A DNA stretch of 41,923 nt from Kitasatospora aureofaciens (GTDB taxonomy: Bacteria; Actinomycetota; Actinomycetes; Streptomycetales; Streptomycetaceae). The stretch lies in assembly GCF_001188955.3 (NCBI RefSeq), contig NZ_JPRF03000055.1:1-41923 (forward strand), read 5' to 3'. The first letter of the stretch is position 1; each line of letters starts with the position of its first letter. Made by a program: the position numbers and the translations under genes. The notes under the pieces were generated by a model that was given only the letters and a program-made list of their open reading frames with translations, was not told the DNA's origin and made no database searches. Below are positions 31,465-39,574 of the stretch, in pieces.

Positions 31465-32259
31465 TCAGAGCACCTTGGAGAGGAAGGCCCTGGTGCGCTC
31501 GTGCTGGGGGTTGGTGAGCACCTCGCGGGGGTTGCCGGACTCGACCACCACACCGCCGTCCATGAACACCAGCGCGTCGCCGACCTCGCGGGCGAAGCCC
31601 ATCTCGTGGGTGACGACCACCATCGTCATGCCCTCCTCGGCGAGGCCGCGCATGACGTCGAGCACGTCGCCGACCAGCTCCGGGTCGAGCGCCGAGGTGG
31701 GCTCGTCGAAGAGCATCAGCTTGGGCTTCATGGCCAGTGCGCGGGCGATCGCCACGCGCTGCTGCTGGCCGCCGGAGAGCTGCGAGGGGTAGTTCCCCGC
31801 CTTGTCGGCGAGGCCGACCCGCTCCAGCAGGGCCATCCCGCGCTCCCGGGCCGCGGCCTTGGTCTCGCCCTTGACCTGGACCGGCGCCTCGATGACGTTC
31901 TCCATGGCGGTCATGTGCGGGAACAGGTTGAAGCGCTGGAACACCATGCCGATGTCGCGCCGCTTCAGGGCGACCTCGCGGTCCTTGAGCTCGTGGAGCT
32001 TGTCGCCCCGCTGCTGGTAGCCGACCAGCTCGCCGTCCACCCAGAGGCGGCCGCCGTTGATCTTCTCCAGGTGGTTGATGCACCGCAGGAAGGTCGACTT
32101 GCCGGAGCCGGACGGGCCGATGAGGCAGAACACCTCTCCCTGCCTGACCTCCAGGTCGATGCCCTTGAGCACCTCGACCGGGCCGTAGGACTTGTGCACG
32201 TTCTCGGCGCGGACCATCGGCTCGGCGGAGGCGGCGGGGGTCTTGCTCAGCTCGGTCAT
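31465..32259 (-). CDS. Polar amino acid ABC transporter ATPase (GlnQ-like)
   Basis: 264 aa. Energises the amino acid importer. Walker A GPSGSGKST, LSGGQQQRVAIARAL signature, Walker B LMLFDEPTSALDPE, switch VVTHEMGFAREV. The VFQRFNLFPHMTAMENV Q-loop is characteristic of the GlnQ/HisP subfamily. ATG 32259 overlaps the permease stop (ATGA). Together with the two genes before it, it forms a complete importer for glutamate, glutamine or a similar polar amino acid; exact specificity is not visible. Confidence 0.92.
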   Translation of the reverse strand: MTELSKTPAASAEPMVRAENVHKSYGPVEVLKGIDLEVRQGEVFCLIGPSGSGKSTFLRCINHLEKINGGRLWVDGELVGYQQRGDKLHELKDREVALKRRDIGMVFQRFNLFPHMTAMENVIEAPVQVKGETKAAARERGMALLERVGLADKAGNYPSQLSGGQQQRVAIARALAMKPKLMLFDEPTSALDPELVGDVLDVMRGLAEEGMTMVVVTHEMGFAREVGDALVFMDGGVVVESGNPREVLTNPQHERTRAFLSKVL

Positions 32260-33230
32260 ACGTGACCACCTCCCTCGAGGCCCGGGACGACGTCGGCGTT
32301 CGTCTTCGGGGTGGGCTTCCCGGCGAACAGGCCCCGCAGTCGCTGCAGCGGAGTGGGCGGGAGGGTGCGGTTGGAGCCTCGGGCGTAGTAGCGCTCGATG
32401 TAGTACTGGCCGATGGTCAGCACCGAGGTGAAGAACAGGTACCAGAGGCTGACGACGATCAGCAGCGGGATGTTCTGGTAGTTCCGGGAATAGATGACCT
32501 GGCCGGCCCGGAAGATCTCCTCCAGGGAGATCACGGAGACCAGCGAGGTGGTCTTCAGCATCGAGATGGTCTCGTTGCCGGTCGGCGGGATGATCACCCG
32601 CATGGCCTGCGGCAGGACGATCCGCCGCATGGTCTGGAACCGGCTCATCCCGAGCGCGTGGGCGGCCTCGGTCTGGCCCTCGTCGACGGACTGGATGCCG
32701 CCGCGGACGATCTCCGCCATGTAGGCGGCTTCGTTGAGGCCGAGGCCCAGCAGCGCGGCGACGAAGGTCGGGATCAGGACGTTGGTCTGCTCGGACCAGA
32801 ACTCCGGTCCCCACGGGACGCCGATCGACAGCTTGGCCCAGATCAGGCCGAGGAAGTTCCAGAACACCAGCTGCACCAGCACCGGGGTGCCGCGGAAGAC
32901 CCAGATGTAGACCCAGGCGGTGCCGGCCAGCAGCGGGTTCGGCGACAGGCGCATCACCGCGAGGACGATGCCGCCGACCACACCCATGAGCATGGAGAGG
33001 GCGGTCAGCTCCAGCGTCACGAGCAGGCCGTGCATGATGCTGTCGTGGAACAGGTACTGCCCGACGATGTCCCACTTGAAAGCGGGGTTGGTGAAGAGGG
33101 CGCTCAGCAGCATTGCCGCGAGCAGGGCGATGACGACAGCGCCCGCCCAGCGTCCGGGGTGGCGAACCGGGACGGCCTTGATGGTCTCAGGCCGTCCCTT
33201 CTCCGCCGCCCCCTTGTCCAGAGAGTTCAC
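32256..33230 (-). CDS. Polar amino acid ABC transporter permease
   Basis: 324 aa from GTG 33230. A His/Glu/Gln-type permease: hydrophilic N-terminus of about 30 residues, then five or six helices, with the EAA motif AHALGMSRFQTMRRIVLPQA (about residue 222) contacting the ATPase. It is longer than single-domain GlnP because of extra N-terminal and C-terminal segments (PTPLQRLRGLFAGKPTPK at the end). The alternative upstream ATG 33308 would add unlikely Ser/Pro-rich residues across the gap. It is the middle gene of the operon. Confidence 0.88.
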   Translation of the reverse strand: MNSLDKGAAEKGRPETIKAVPVRHPGRWAGAVVIALLAAMLLSALFTNPAFKWDIVGQYLFHDSIMHGLLVTLELTALSMLMGVVGGIVLAVMRLSPNPLLAGTAWVYIWVFRGTPVLVQLVFWNFLGLIWAKLSIGVPWGPEFWSEQTNVLIPTFVAALLGLGLNEAAYMAEIVRGGIQSVDEGQTEAAHALGMSRFQTMRRIVLPQAMRVIIPPTGNETISMLKTTSLVSVISLEEIFRAGQVIYSRNYQNIPLLIVVSLWYLFFTSVLTIGQYYIERYYARGSNRTLPPTPLQRLRGLFAGKPTPKTNADVVPGLEGGGHV

Positions 33231-33267
33231 GGTGTGGCCTCGGGGGAGAGATGAAGCGTACGAGAGG

Positions 33268-34197
33268 TCAGCTGACGGCGCCGTTGACGGTCGACTTGTC
33301 GAGGGCACCGGCCTCGACGCCCCACTTGGTGAGGATCTGCTTGTAGGTGCCGTCGTCGATCAGCGACTGGATGGCGCCCTGGACGGCCGGCGTGAGCTTG
33401 GAGCCCTTGGCCAGGGCGACGCCGTAGGGGGCCACGCCGTAGGTGTCGCCGAGCTTCTCCAGCTGGCCGCCGGACTGCTTGATCGCGTAGTCGACGACCT
33501 GGGAGTCGGCCATCATCGCGTCGTCGCGGCCGGAGACCACGGCGTTGGTGACGTCCGTCTGGAGGTCGAACTTGTCGCCGTCGTTCTGGATGCCCGGCTT
33601 GCCGGCCTTGGCGCAGTCCGGGTTGCGGGTGTCCTTGATTTCGTCGGCCTGGGTGGTGCCGGTCTGGACGGCGACCTTCTTGCCGCAGAGGTCCTTCGGG
33701 TCGATCTTGTTGGGGTTGCCCTTCTTGACCGCGATGGCGCTGCCGGAGTTGAAGTAGGTCACCATGTCGACGACCTGCTCGCGCTCCTTGTTGTCCGTGA
33801 AGGACGACATGCCGAGCTGGAACTTGTTCGACTGGATGCCCGGGATGATCGCGGTGAAGCCGGAGTCCTGGACCTCGGCCTTCAGGCCGAGCTTGGCGGC
33901 GATGGCGTCGGCGAGATCGACGTCCATGCCGATGACCTTGCCGCTGTCGTCCTTGAACTCGTCCGGGGCGTACGAGGCGTCCGCGCCGACCACGAGCTTC
34001 CCGGCCGACTTGACGTCCGCGGGGACGAGGGCGACCAGCTTGTCGTCGGCCTTGACCGCGTTGACGGTCGCGGAGGCGTTGGGGGCGCCGCCGCCCTCAC
34101 TGCTCTTGCTGCTGCTGCAGCCGGACAGCACGAGGGACACGGACACGGCGGCCACGCCGGCTGCGAGGAGGCGGGTGCGCTGGGTGCGGGCGGTCAT
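33268..34197 (-). CDS. Polar amino acid-binding lipoprotein (family 3)
   Basis: 309 aa. Signal peptide with lipobox LVLSGCSSS; mature family 3 binding protein with GADASYAPDEFKDDSGKVIG, MDVDLADAIAAKLGLK, MSSFTDNKEREQVVDMV and QTGTTQADEIKD, as in glutamate/glutamine/cystine-binding proteins. GGAGGAG precedes ATG 34197. It heads the operon with the permease and ATPase. Its leader contains a 10-bp periodic repeat and its promoter region a perfect operator-like inverted repeat. Confidence 0.92.
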   Translation of the reverse strand: MTARTQRTRLLAAGVAAVSVSLVLSGCSSSKSSEGGGAPNASATVNAVKADDKLVALVPADVKSAGKLVVGADASYAPDEFKDDSGKVIGMDVDLADAIAAKLGLKAEVQDSGFTAIIPGIQSNKFQLGMSSFTDNKEREQVVDMVTYFNSGSAIAVKKGNPNKIDPKDLCGKKVAVQTGTTQADEIKDTRNPDCAKAGKPGIQNDGDKFDLQTDVTNAVVSGRDDAMMADSQVVDYAIKQSGGQLEKLGDTYGVAPYGVALAKGSKLTPAVQGAIQSLIDDGTYKQILTKWGVEAGALDKSTVNGAVS

Positions 34198-34270
34198 GAG
34201 GGGGATCTCCTCCTGGGGAGAGAAATCGGGCGGAGCGCGCCGCGGGAGCGGCGCACCGGGGCAGCTGGCC

Positions 34271-34320
34271 GTACGGAGCCGTACGGGTGGGTATGTCGCT
34301 GTACGTCGTCGTACGGGCGT
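34271..34320. repeat. Five-fold 10-bp GTACG repeat in the leader
   Basis: GTAC or GTAT begins at 34271, 34281, 34291, 34301 and 34311, exactly one per 10 bp: GTACGGAGCC, GTACGGGTGG, GTATGTCGCT, GTACGTCGTC, GTACGGGCGT. The first five bases are conserved and the rest vary, so this is a phased motif rather than a simple microsatellite. It lies 75-125 bp upstream of the binding-protein start, between the start and the operator-like repeat. Confidence 0.7.
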
Positions 34321-34461
34321 TGCCGGTGGTGCAGTTGCCTGGGCATACGGGGGCCGCCCAGGGTGGTGCCGGGTACTGCTTCCGCCACCCTCCGCCGAGG
34401 TGGACGTCGACCTGAACCGCCTCGACCAGTGGCCGGCTCGATCCGAGATGGGGGGAATCCT

Positions 34462-34485
34462 GCCATCTGAGGACGGTCAGATGGC
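34462..34485 (-). promoter_or_regulatory. Operator-like inverted repeat of the amino acid operon
   Basis: GCCATCTGA (34462-34470) and TCAGATGGC (34477-34485) are perfect 9-bp inverses with a 6-bp spacer. The AT-rich stretch just upstream on the minus strand (34490-34515, with TTGTTA) looks like the promoter, so the repeat would sit at or after the transcription start, a repressor position. A second small inverted repeat, GTCCG/CGGAC, is at 34524-34539. Confidence 0.55.
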
Positions 34486-34597
34486 CCTCATTCAGATCAA
34501 AATCGGATAACAAGCCCTCGCGCTGTCCGCTATTCGGACGGATCGCGTGCCCCTGTCACCCTGCGTATAAGTATGCAGATCTGCCTGTACTCTGCCC

Positions 34598-34634
34598 GGC
34601 CGCCCCGCCGGGTCGCCCACCCGACGGGGCGGCC
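34598..34634 (-). terminator. Terminator of the second binding-protein gene
   Basis: GGCCGCCCCG (34598-34607) pairs with CGGGGCGGCC (34625-34634); after one mismatch the stem continues with CGGGT/ACCCG. It starts 13 nt beyond the stop. Confidence 0.85.
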
Positions 34635-34647
34635 CACCGGCGCGGGC

Positions 34648-35577
34648 TCAGATGCCCCCGTTCACCACCGCGTTCTGGGCCGCGCCGGCGCTCACGTTCC
34701 ACTTGGCGAGGATCTTGTCGTACTCGCCGCTGCGGATCAGCTGGTCCACCGCCTTGGACAGGGTGTCGCGCAGCTCGGTGTCCCCCTTGCGCACCGCGAT
34801 TCCGTACGGGTTGGAGGTGGACTGGGTGCCGGCCACCTCGAAGCGGTTGCCGCCGTCGGTGGTCTTCACCGCGTAGGCGGCCACCGGGAAGTCGTTCAGG
34901 CCGGCCGCGGCGGCGCCGGAGGAGACCTCGGCCAGCGCCTTGGCGTCCTCGTCGAAGCGGTGCACCGTCAGCTGGCGGCCGGTGCGGGCGCAGACGGCCG
35001 TCTGCCGGGTGACGATGTCGTCCTGGTTGGTGCCCTGCTGGAGGGCGACAGTGCGGCCGCACAGGTCGTCCATGGTCCGGATCCCCTTGGGGTTGCCCTT
35101 CGGGACGACGATCGAGGCGCCGGCGATGAAGTAGTCCACGAAGTCCACGCCCGGGTTGACCTGCTTGCCGTTCTCGTCCAGGCCCTCGCGGCGCTGGCGG
35201 ATGTCGCTGAGCGCGGACATCGCCACGTCGAACTGCTTGCCCTGCAGGCCCGGTATCAGTTTGTCGAACGGGGTGTCCACGAACTCGACCCGCACGTCGA
35301 GGATCCGGCCGAGGGCGGCGGCGAGGTCCGGGTCCAGCCCGGTCGGCTTGCCGTCCGGTCCGCGGAACTCCACCGGCGCGTAGTTGACGTCCATGCCGAT
35401 GCGCAGCACTCCGGCCGAGCGCTGGGCCTTGGGCAGTTTGGCGCGGACGTCCTTGACCGGGTCGCTCGCGGCGGCCTGCCCGCCGCCACCGCCGCACCCG
35501 GTGAGCAGCAGGGCTCCGGCGGCGGCCAGGGCGGCTCCGGCGAAGGCCGGACGGCGGGCATGGAGGAGGTGAGGCAT
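34648..35577 (-). CDS. Second polar amino acid-binding lipoprotein
   Basis: 309 aa. Signal peptide with lipobox LLLTGCGGG, then a family 3 binding protein: LRIGMDVNYAPVEFRGPDG, LDPDLAAALGRILDVRVEF, MSALSDIRQRREG, VALQQGTNQDDIV. ATG 35577 follows AGGAGCAG; the very long frame upstream of it is artefactual. It is a paralogue of the operon's own binding protein but has its own terminator and promoter and no permease nearby. It probably delivers a related substrate to the same permease and ATPase, or acts with another system. Confidence 0.9.
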   Translation of the reverse strand: MPHLLHARRPAFAGAALAAAGALLLTGCGGGGGQAAASDPVKDVRAKLPKAQRSAGVLRIGMDVNYAPVEFRGPDGKPTGLDPDLAAALGRILDVRVEFVDTPFDKLIPGLQGKQFDVAMSALSDIRQRREGLDENGKQVNPGVDFVDYFIAGASIVVPKGNPKGIRTMDDLCGRTVALQQGTNQDDIVTRQTAVCARTGRQLTVHRFDEDAKALAEVSSGAAAAGLNDFPVAAYAVKTTDGGNRFEVAGTQSTSNPYGIAVRKGDTELRDTLSKAVDQLIRSGEYDKILAKWNVSAGAAQNAVVNGGI

Positions 35578-36162
35578 GAGGGCTGCTCCTGGGGGGCGGA
35601 CCGCGGTTGCCGCGGTGCCGCGCTCGTGTACGCGGAATGGCGACATGCGATCTTGCCATCCCACCCTGCCGGGCCCGGCCCCGGGTGTGTCAGAATTCGG
35701 TACCGGGTGATCCCCGAACGCTCGAACCAGACCGACGAGCCCCGACAGGTTCGGGCGCCCGGGACCGGAAGTCATCACGTGGCTCCGTATCCGGGGCGCC
35801 GACTCCCCAACGGGTCTGCGTTCACTCCTGCGGGTGCGCGTGCCGCCACACCGTTGCCGCCGCCGGGGCCCGGCGCTTCCGACGTCGGATCCCAGTTCGA
35901 CGCGACAGCACGGCGGTGAACGGCACGTGACGAGGACGAAAAGGCACAGGTGCGATGCCTCCGTCCGACCTACGCTCGGCCCGGTAGCACAACGCGGATC
36001 AAGACAAGACCCCATAAAAACCCTCATCCGAGGGCGCCACCCGACGGCAGCGCCCCACCCCGCCCCCGGGTCCGCTTCGGCGTACCCGGTTTCCGGCTTC
36101 CGGACGGGGCCGCTCTGCCCGTCGGCCGCGCACCTCGCCAGAACAATGACGAAGAGGTCATC
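35578..36162. promoter_or_regulatory. Divergent control region, binding protein and malic enzyme
   Basis: 585 bp without a credible gene. Near the binding-protein side an inverted ATGGC...GCCAT pair (35636-35658) includes TCTTGCCATC, matching TCCTGCCATC in the operator of the first binding-protein gene. An AT-rich patch (about 36010-36025) and a GAAGAGGTC ribosome site lie before the malic enzyme start. No riboswitch class was recognised in the rest. Confidence 0.35.
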
Positions 36163-37356
36163 GTGGCAGCGGAGATCATCAGCAGCACCCAGGACACCGA
36201 CGATCCGGTCGACGCCGTTTTCGCGCTCCACCGCGGCGGCAAGATGGAGATCCGGGCGACCGTGCCGGTGCGCGACGCGGACGACCTGTCCCTCGCCTAC
36301 ACCCCCGGTGTCGCCCGGGTCTGCACGGCCATCGCCGAGCAGCCGGAGCTGGTCAACGACTACACCTGGAAGTCCAACACCGTCGCGGTGGTCACCGACG
36401 GCACCGCGGTGCTCGGCCTCGGTGACATCGGCCCGCAGGCCTCGCTCCCGGTGATGGAGGGCAAGGCCATCCTGTTCAAGCAGTTCGGCGGCGTGGACGC
36501 GGTGCCGATCGCGCTGGCCTGCACCGGGGTGGACGAGATCGTCGAGACGGTGGTCCGGCTGGCCCCGTCCTTCGGCGGCGTCAACCTGGAGGACATCTCC
36601 GCCCCGCGCTGCTTCGAGATCGAGCGCCGGCTCCAGGAGGCCCTGGACATCCCGGTCTTCCACGACGACCAGCACGGCACCGCGATCGTCACCACCGCCG
36701 CCCTGTGGAACGCCGCCGCGGTGACCGGCCGGGAGATCGGCTCGCTGCGGGCCGTCATCTCCGGCGCGGGCGCGGCCGGCATCGCCATCGCCAAGATGCT
36801 GGTGGCCGCGGGCATCGGCGACGTGGCCGTCTGCGACCGCAAGGGCGTCGTCCACCAGGGCCGCGAGGACCTGACCGACGTCAAGGCCGAGATCGCCGAG
36901 CAGACCAACCGCTCCGCCCTCAAGGGCTCGCTGGCCGACGCGCTGGCCGGCGCCGACGTGTTCATCGGCGTCTCCGGCGGCACCGTGCCGGAGGACGTCG
37001 TGGCGACCATGGCCGAGGGCGCGTTCATCTTCGCGATGGCCAACCCCAACCCGGAGATCCACCCCGAGGTGGCCCACAAGTACGCGGCGGTCGTCGCCAC
37101 CGGGCGCAGCGACTTCCCGAACCAGATCAACAACGTGCTGGCCTTCCCGGGCATCTTCGCCGGTGCCCTGCAGGTGCGGGCCTCCCGGATCACCGAGGGC
37201 ATGAAGCTGGCCGCCGCCAAGGCGCTGGCCGGTGTGGTGGCCGACGAGCTGACGCCGCAGAAGGTCATCCCCTCGCCGTTCGACGAGCGGGTCGCCCCGG
37301 CGGTCACCAAGGCCGTGGCCGAGGCCGCCCGCGCCGAGGGCGTGGCGCGGATCTGA
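36163..37356 (+). CDS. NAD(P)-dependent malic enzyme
   Basis: 397 aa, GTG start. Oxidative decarboxylation of malate to pyruvate with reduction of NAD or NADP, in the cytosol. Short bacterial type: YTPGVARVC with the catalytic Tyr, KAILFKQFGGVDAVPIAL with the catalytic Lys, FHDDQHGTAI metal-binding Asp pair, then a Rossmann domain with SGAGAAGIAIAKM and FAMANPNPEI. A nearby upstream frame from 35950 lacks a ribosome site, whereas GAAGAGG precedes GTG 36163. From memory it corresponds to SCO5261, the NAD-dependent enzyme; which cofactor is used here cannot be told from sequence alone. Confidence 0.93.
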   Translation: MAAEIISSTQDTDDPVDAVFALHRGGKMEIRATVPVRDADDLSLAYTPGVARVCTAIAEQPELVNDYTWKSNTVAVVTDGTAVLGLGDIGPQASLPVMEGKAILFKQFGGVDAVPIALACTGVDEIVETVVRLAPSFGGVNLEDISAPRCFEIERRLQEALDIPVFHDDQHGTAIVTTAALWNAAAVTGREIGSLRAVISGAGAAGIAIAKMLVAAGIGDVAVCDRKGVVHQGREDLTDVKAEIAEQTNRSALKGSLADALAGADVFIGVSGGTVPEDVVATMAEGAFIFAMANPNPEIHPEVAHKYAAVVATGRSDFPNQINNVLAFPGIFAGALQVRASRITEGMKLAAAKALAGVVADELTPQKVIPSPFDERVAPAVTKAVAEAARAEGVARI

Positions 37357-37417
37357 CGGCCTGACCGACCCCTGGGATCGAGGGGTGGCCCCCCCCCGAG
37401 GGGGGACCGACCAGCCT

Positions 37418-37460
37418 GAGGCCGGGACACGCGTCACACGTACGCGTGGTTCCCGGCCTC
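37418..37460 (+). terminator. Malic enzyme terminator
   Basis: A 17-bp stem with a 2-nt bulge: GAGGCCGGGA plus CACGCGT (37418-37434) against ACGCGTG, GT bulge, TCCCGGCCTC (37442-37460). It starts 61 nt after the stop and ends 25 nt before the next gene. Confidence 0.88.
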
Positions 37461-37485
37461 GGCCGTCCCGGCTAGTGTCCGGGGC

Positions 37486-38448
37486 ATGTTTGCTGCCTAT
37501 GCCGCCCGTATCGACGCCGACGACCCGCTCAGCGGCCTGGAGTTGGGTGAACTCCCCGAGCCGCAGGCCCGCCCCGGCTGGAGCGTGGTGACGGTCAGGG
37601 CCGCCAGCCTCAACCACCACGACCTGTGGTCGCTGCGCGGCGTCGGCCTGCCCGCCGAGAAGCTGCCGATGATCCTCGGGTGCGACGCCGCCGGCGTCGA
37701 CGAGGACGGCAACGAGGTCGTCATCCACTCGGTGATCGGCCAGACCGGCCACGGGGTGGGCCCGAACGAGCCCCGGTCGATCCTGACCGAGCGCTACCAG
37801 GGCACCTTCGCCCAGCAGGTGGCCGTGCCGACCTGGAACCTGCTGCCCAAGCCCGCCGAGCTGAGCTTCGAGGAGGCCGCCTGCCTGCCCACGGCCTGGC
37901 TGACGGCCTACCGGATGCTGTTCACCAACGCCGGGGTCAAGCCCGGTGACACCGTTCTGGTGCAGGGCGCCGGCGGCGGGGTGTCGACCGCGCTGATCGT
38001 CCTCGGCAAGGCGGCCGGCCTGCGGGTCTGGGTCACCGGCCGGGACGAGGCCAAACGCCGCCGGGCGGTCGAGCTCGGCGCGGACGCGGCCTTCGAGAGC
38101 GGCGCCCGGCTGCCCTCGCGGGTGGACGCGGTGATGGAGACGGTCGGCGCCGCGACCTGGTCGCACTCGGTGAAGTCGCTGCGCCCGGGTGGCACCGTCG
38201 TCATCTCCGGTGCCACCTCCGGCCCCAGCCCGAAGGCCGCCGAGCTGAACCGGATCTTCTTCCTGGAGCTCAAGGTGGTGGGCTCGACCATGGGCACCAA
38301 GGAGGAGCTGGCCGGGCTGCTGGCGCTGTGCGCCAACACCGGGGTCCGTCCGGTGATCGACTCGGTGCTGCCGCTGTCCGAGGCCCGGGACGGCTTCGCC
38401 CGGCTCGCCAAGGGCGATGTCTTCGGCAAGGTCGTGCTCAACCCCTGA
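37486..38448 (+). CDS. Zinc-type MDR oxidoreductase, quinone reductase-like
   Basis: 320 aa. Medium-chain dehydrogenase/reductase using NADPH. N-terminal GroES-like domain (SLNHHDLWSLRGVGLP, MILGCDAAGV) and Rossmann domain with VQGAGGGVSTALIVLGKAAG. The four structural-zinc cysteines of classical alcohol dehydrogenases are missing, which fits a quinone reductase or enoyl reductase-like enzyme despite the usual zinc-binding label. The product ends in KVVLNP. A 22-bp tandem duplication covers the last codons and stop, so readthrough would add a second copy of the end. It probably has its own promoter after the malic enzyme terminator. Confidence 0.88.
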   Translation: MFAAYAARIDADDPLSGLELGELPEPQARPGWSVVTVRAASLNHHDLWSLRGVGLPAEKLPMILGCDAAGVDEDGNEVVIHSVIGQTGHGVGPNEPRSILTERYQGTFAQQVAVPTWNLLPKPAELSFEEAACLPTAWLTAYRMLFTNAGVKPGDTVLVQGAGGGVSTALIVLGKAAGLRVWVTGRDEAKRRRAVELGADAAFESGARLPSRVDAVMETVGAATWSHSVKSLRPGGTVVISGATSGPSPKAAELNRIFFLELKVVGSTMGTKEELAGLLALCANTGVRPVIDSVLPLSEARDGFARLAKGDVFGKVVLNP

Positions 38449-38474
38449 CGCGGTCGTGCTCGACCCCTGACGCG
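38431..38474 (+). repeat. 22-bp tandem duplication over the gene 3' end
   Basis: The 22 bp at 38431-38452 (last codons, TGA and four following bases) are repeated at 38453-38474 with one difference (CTCAACC versus CTCGACC). The second copy encodes the same VVLDP-stop ending in another frame position, a sign of recent slippage. Confidence 0.85.
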
Positions 38475-38478
38475 TGAA

Positions 38479-38510
38479 GGCCCGGTGTCCCCGGAGGAGG
38501 ACACCAGGCC
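38479..38510. terminator. Bidirectional terminator, oxidoreductase and PadR
   Basis: GGCC, one mismatch, GGTGTCC (38479-38490) pairs with GGACACC, one mismatch, GGCC (38499-38510) over an 8-nt loop in the 72-bp convergent gap. Confidence 0.75.
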
Positions 38511-38520
38511 GCGGCTCGGA

Positions 38521-39573
38521 TCAGCCGAGCAGCCGCTTCAGCCGCTCGCCGGCCGCGCCCAGCACCGAGCTGGCCTCGGCCAGCCGGTCGGCGTTCACCC
38601 CGCCGTCCCGGGCCGCGTCGCGGACCTGGTCGCGGAAGCGGTCGAGCAGCCGCTCCAGTTCGCGGGACGGCTCCCCGGCCGGGTCGGTGCGCGCCCACGG
38701 CGGCAGGTCGGCGGGGGTGGCCGTCGCGTCCTGGTCCTTGTCCAGGTCGATCCGGGTCACGGTGGTCCGATCGGCCGGTTCGGCCTGCTCCTCCGCCGTC
38801 GGGTGGCCCCAGCGGGCGGCGTCGGCCAGCCCGGCCAGGCCCTTGGTCAGCTCGGACAGGCCCTCGGCCAGCCCGGTCGGCCAGTCTCCCTTCGCGGCGT
38901 GCTCGCGCACCTGCTGCTCGACCCGGCGCTTGATCCGCAGCGCCTCCTGCTGGGCGGCGGTGCGGGAGGCCTTGGCCTGCTCGCGCAGTCGGCGGGCCTC
39001 CTCCTCGGCGGCCTTCGCCTTGGCCTTGGCGGCCCGCTCCTGCTCCCGGGCGCGCTTGGCCTGCTCCTTGGCCTGCCGCTTGAACTGGGCGAACTCCTCC
39101 TTGGCGCGCTGCCAGGACTCGTTGTCGCCCCAGGGGCCTGCCCACGGGTCGCCGCCGGTCCCGGACCCGGTGTCGCGCCCGGGCCGGGGGGCCTGCTTGG
39201 CGGCCTGCCACAGCTCCTCGCGCAGGTCCTTGGCGCTGTCCCGGACGTCCTCCCGGATCGCCCCGGCGAGCTGTGCCACGGAGTCGTGGATCTCCAGCTC
39301 CAGCTCGTCCAACTCACCCTGCCGGGCTTCGAGTTCGGCCCGCCCGGCGTCGGTCAGCCGGTAGACCTTGCGGCCGCCCTCGGTGCTGTGGCTGACCAGG
39401 CCCTCCTGCTCCAGCTTCGCCAGCCGGGGGTAGACGGTGCCGGCGGAGGGCGCGTACAGGCCCTGGAAGCGCTCCTCCAGCAGGCGGATCACCTCGTAGC
39501 CGTGCCGCGGGGCTTCGTCCAGCAGCTTCAGCAGGTAGAGCCGGAGCCGGCCGTGGCCGAACACGGGGGTCAT
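38521..39573 (-). CDS. PadR-family regulator with long coiled coil
   Basis: 350 aa. An N-terminal PadR winged helix (about residues 1-90: YLLKLLDEAPRHGYEVIRLL, APSAGTVYPRLAKLEQEGLV, VYRLTDAGRAELEA) is followed by an Ala/Lys/Glu/Arg-rich coiled coil (about 135-225) and a C-terminal helical region (about 300-350). This is roughly twice the usual PadR length. It starts 1 nt after the stop of the DUF4097 gene and is cotranscribed with it. Two palindromic CGATrTATCG sites in front of the operon are the likely autoregulatory operators. PadR proteins of this type often respond to envelope stress or drugs; the signal is unknown here. Confidence 0.88.
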   Translation of the reverse strand: MTPVFGHGRLRLYLLKLLDEAPRHGYEVIRLLEERFQGLYAPSAGTVYPRLAKLEQEGLVSHSTEGGRKVYRLTDAGRAELEARQGELDELELEIHDSVAQLAGAIREDVRDSAKDLREELWQAAKQAPRPGRDTGSGTGGDPWAGPWGDNESWQRAKEEFAQFKRQAKEQAKRAREQERAAKAKAKAAEEEARRLREQAKASRTAAQQEALRIKRRVEQQVREHAAKGDWPTGLAEGLSELTKGLAGLADAARWGHPTAEEQAEPADRTTVTRIDLDKDQDATATPADLPPWARTDPAGEPSRELERLLDRFRDQVRDAARDGGVNADRLAEASSVLGAAGERLKRLLG

Positions 39574-39574
39574 C

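Noticed and set aside
35950..36162. A 71-residue N-terminal extension of the malic enzyme
   Set aside because: It is Arg/Pro-rich, has no ribosome site, and malic enzymes of this type begin close to the chosen GTG, which has one.
34648..38166. A 1172-aa open frame on the minus strand
   Set aside because: Only the last 309 residues (the binding lipoprotein) are protein-like; the rest is antisense to the malic enzyme and oxidoreductase and arises from high GC content.
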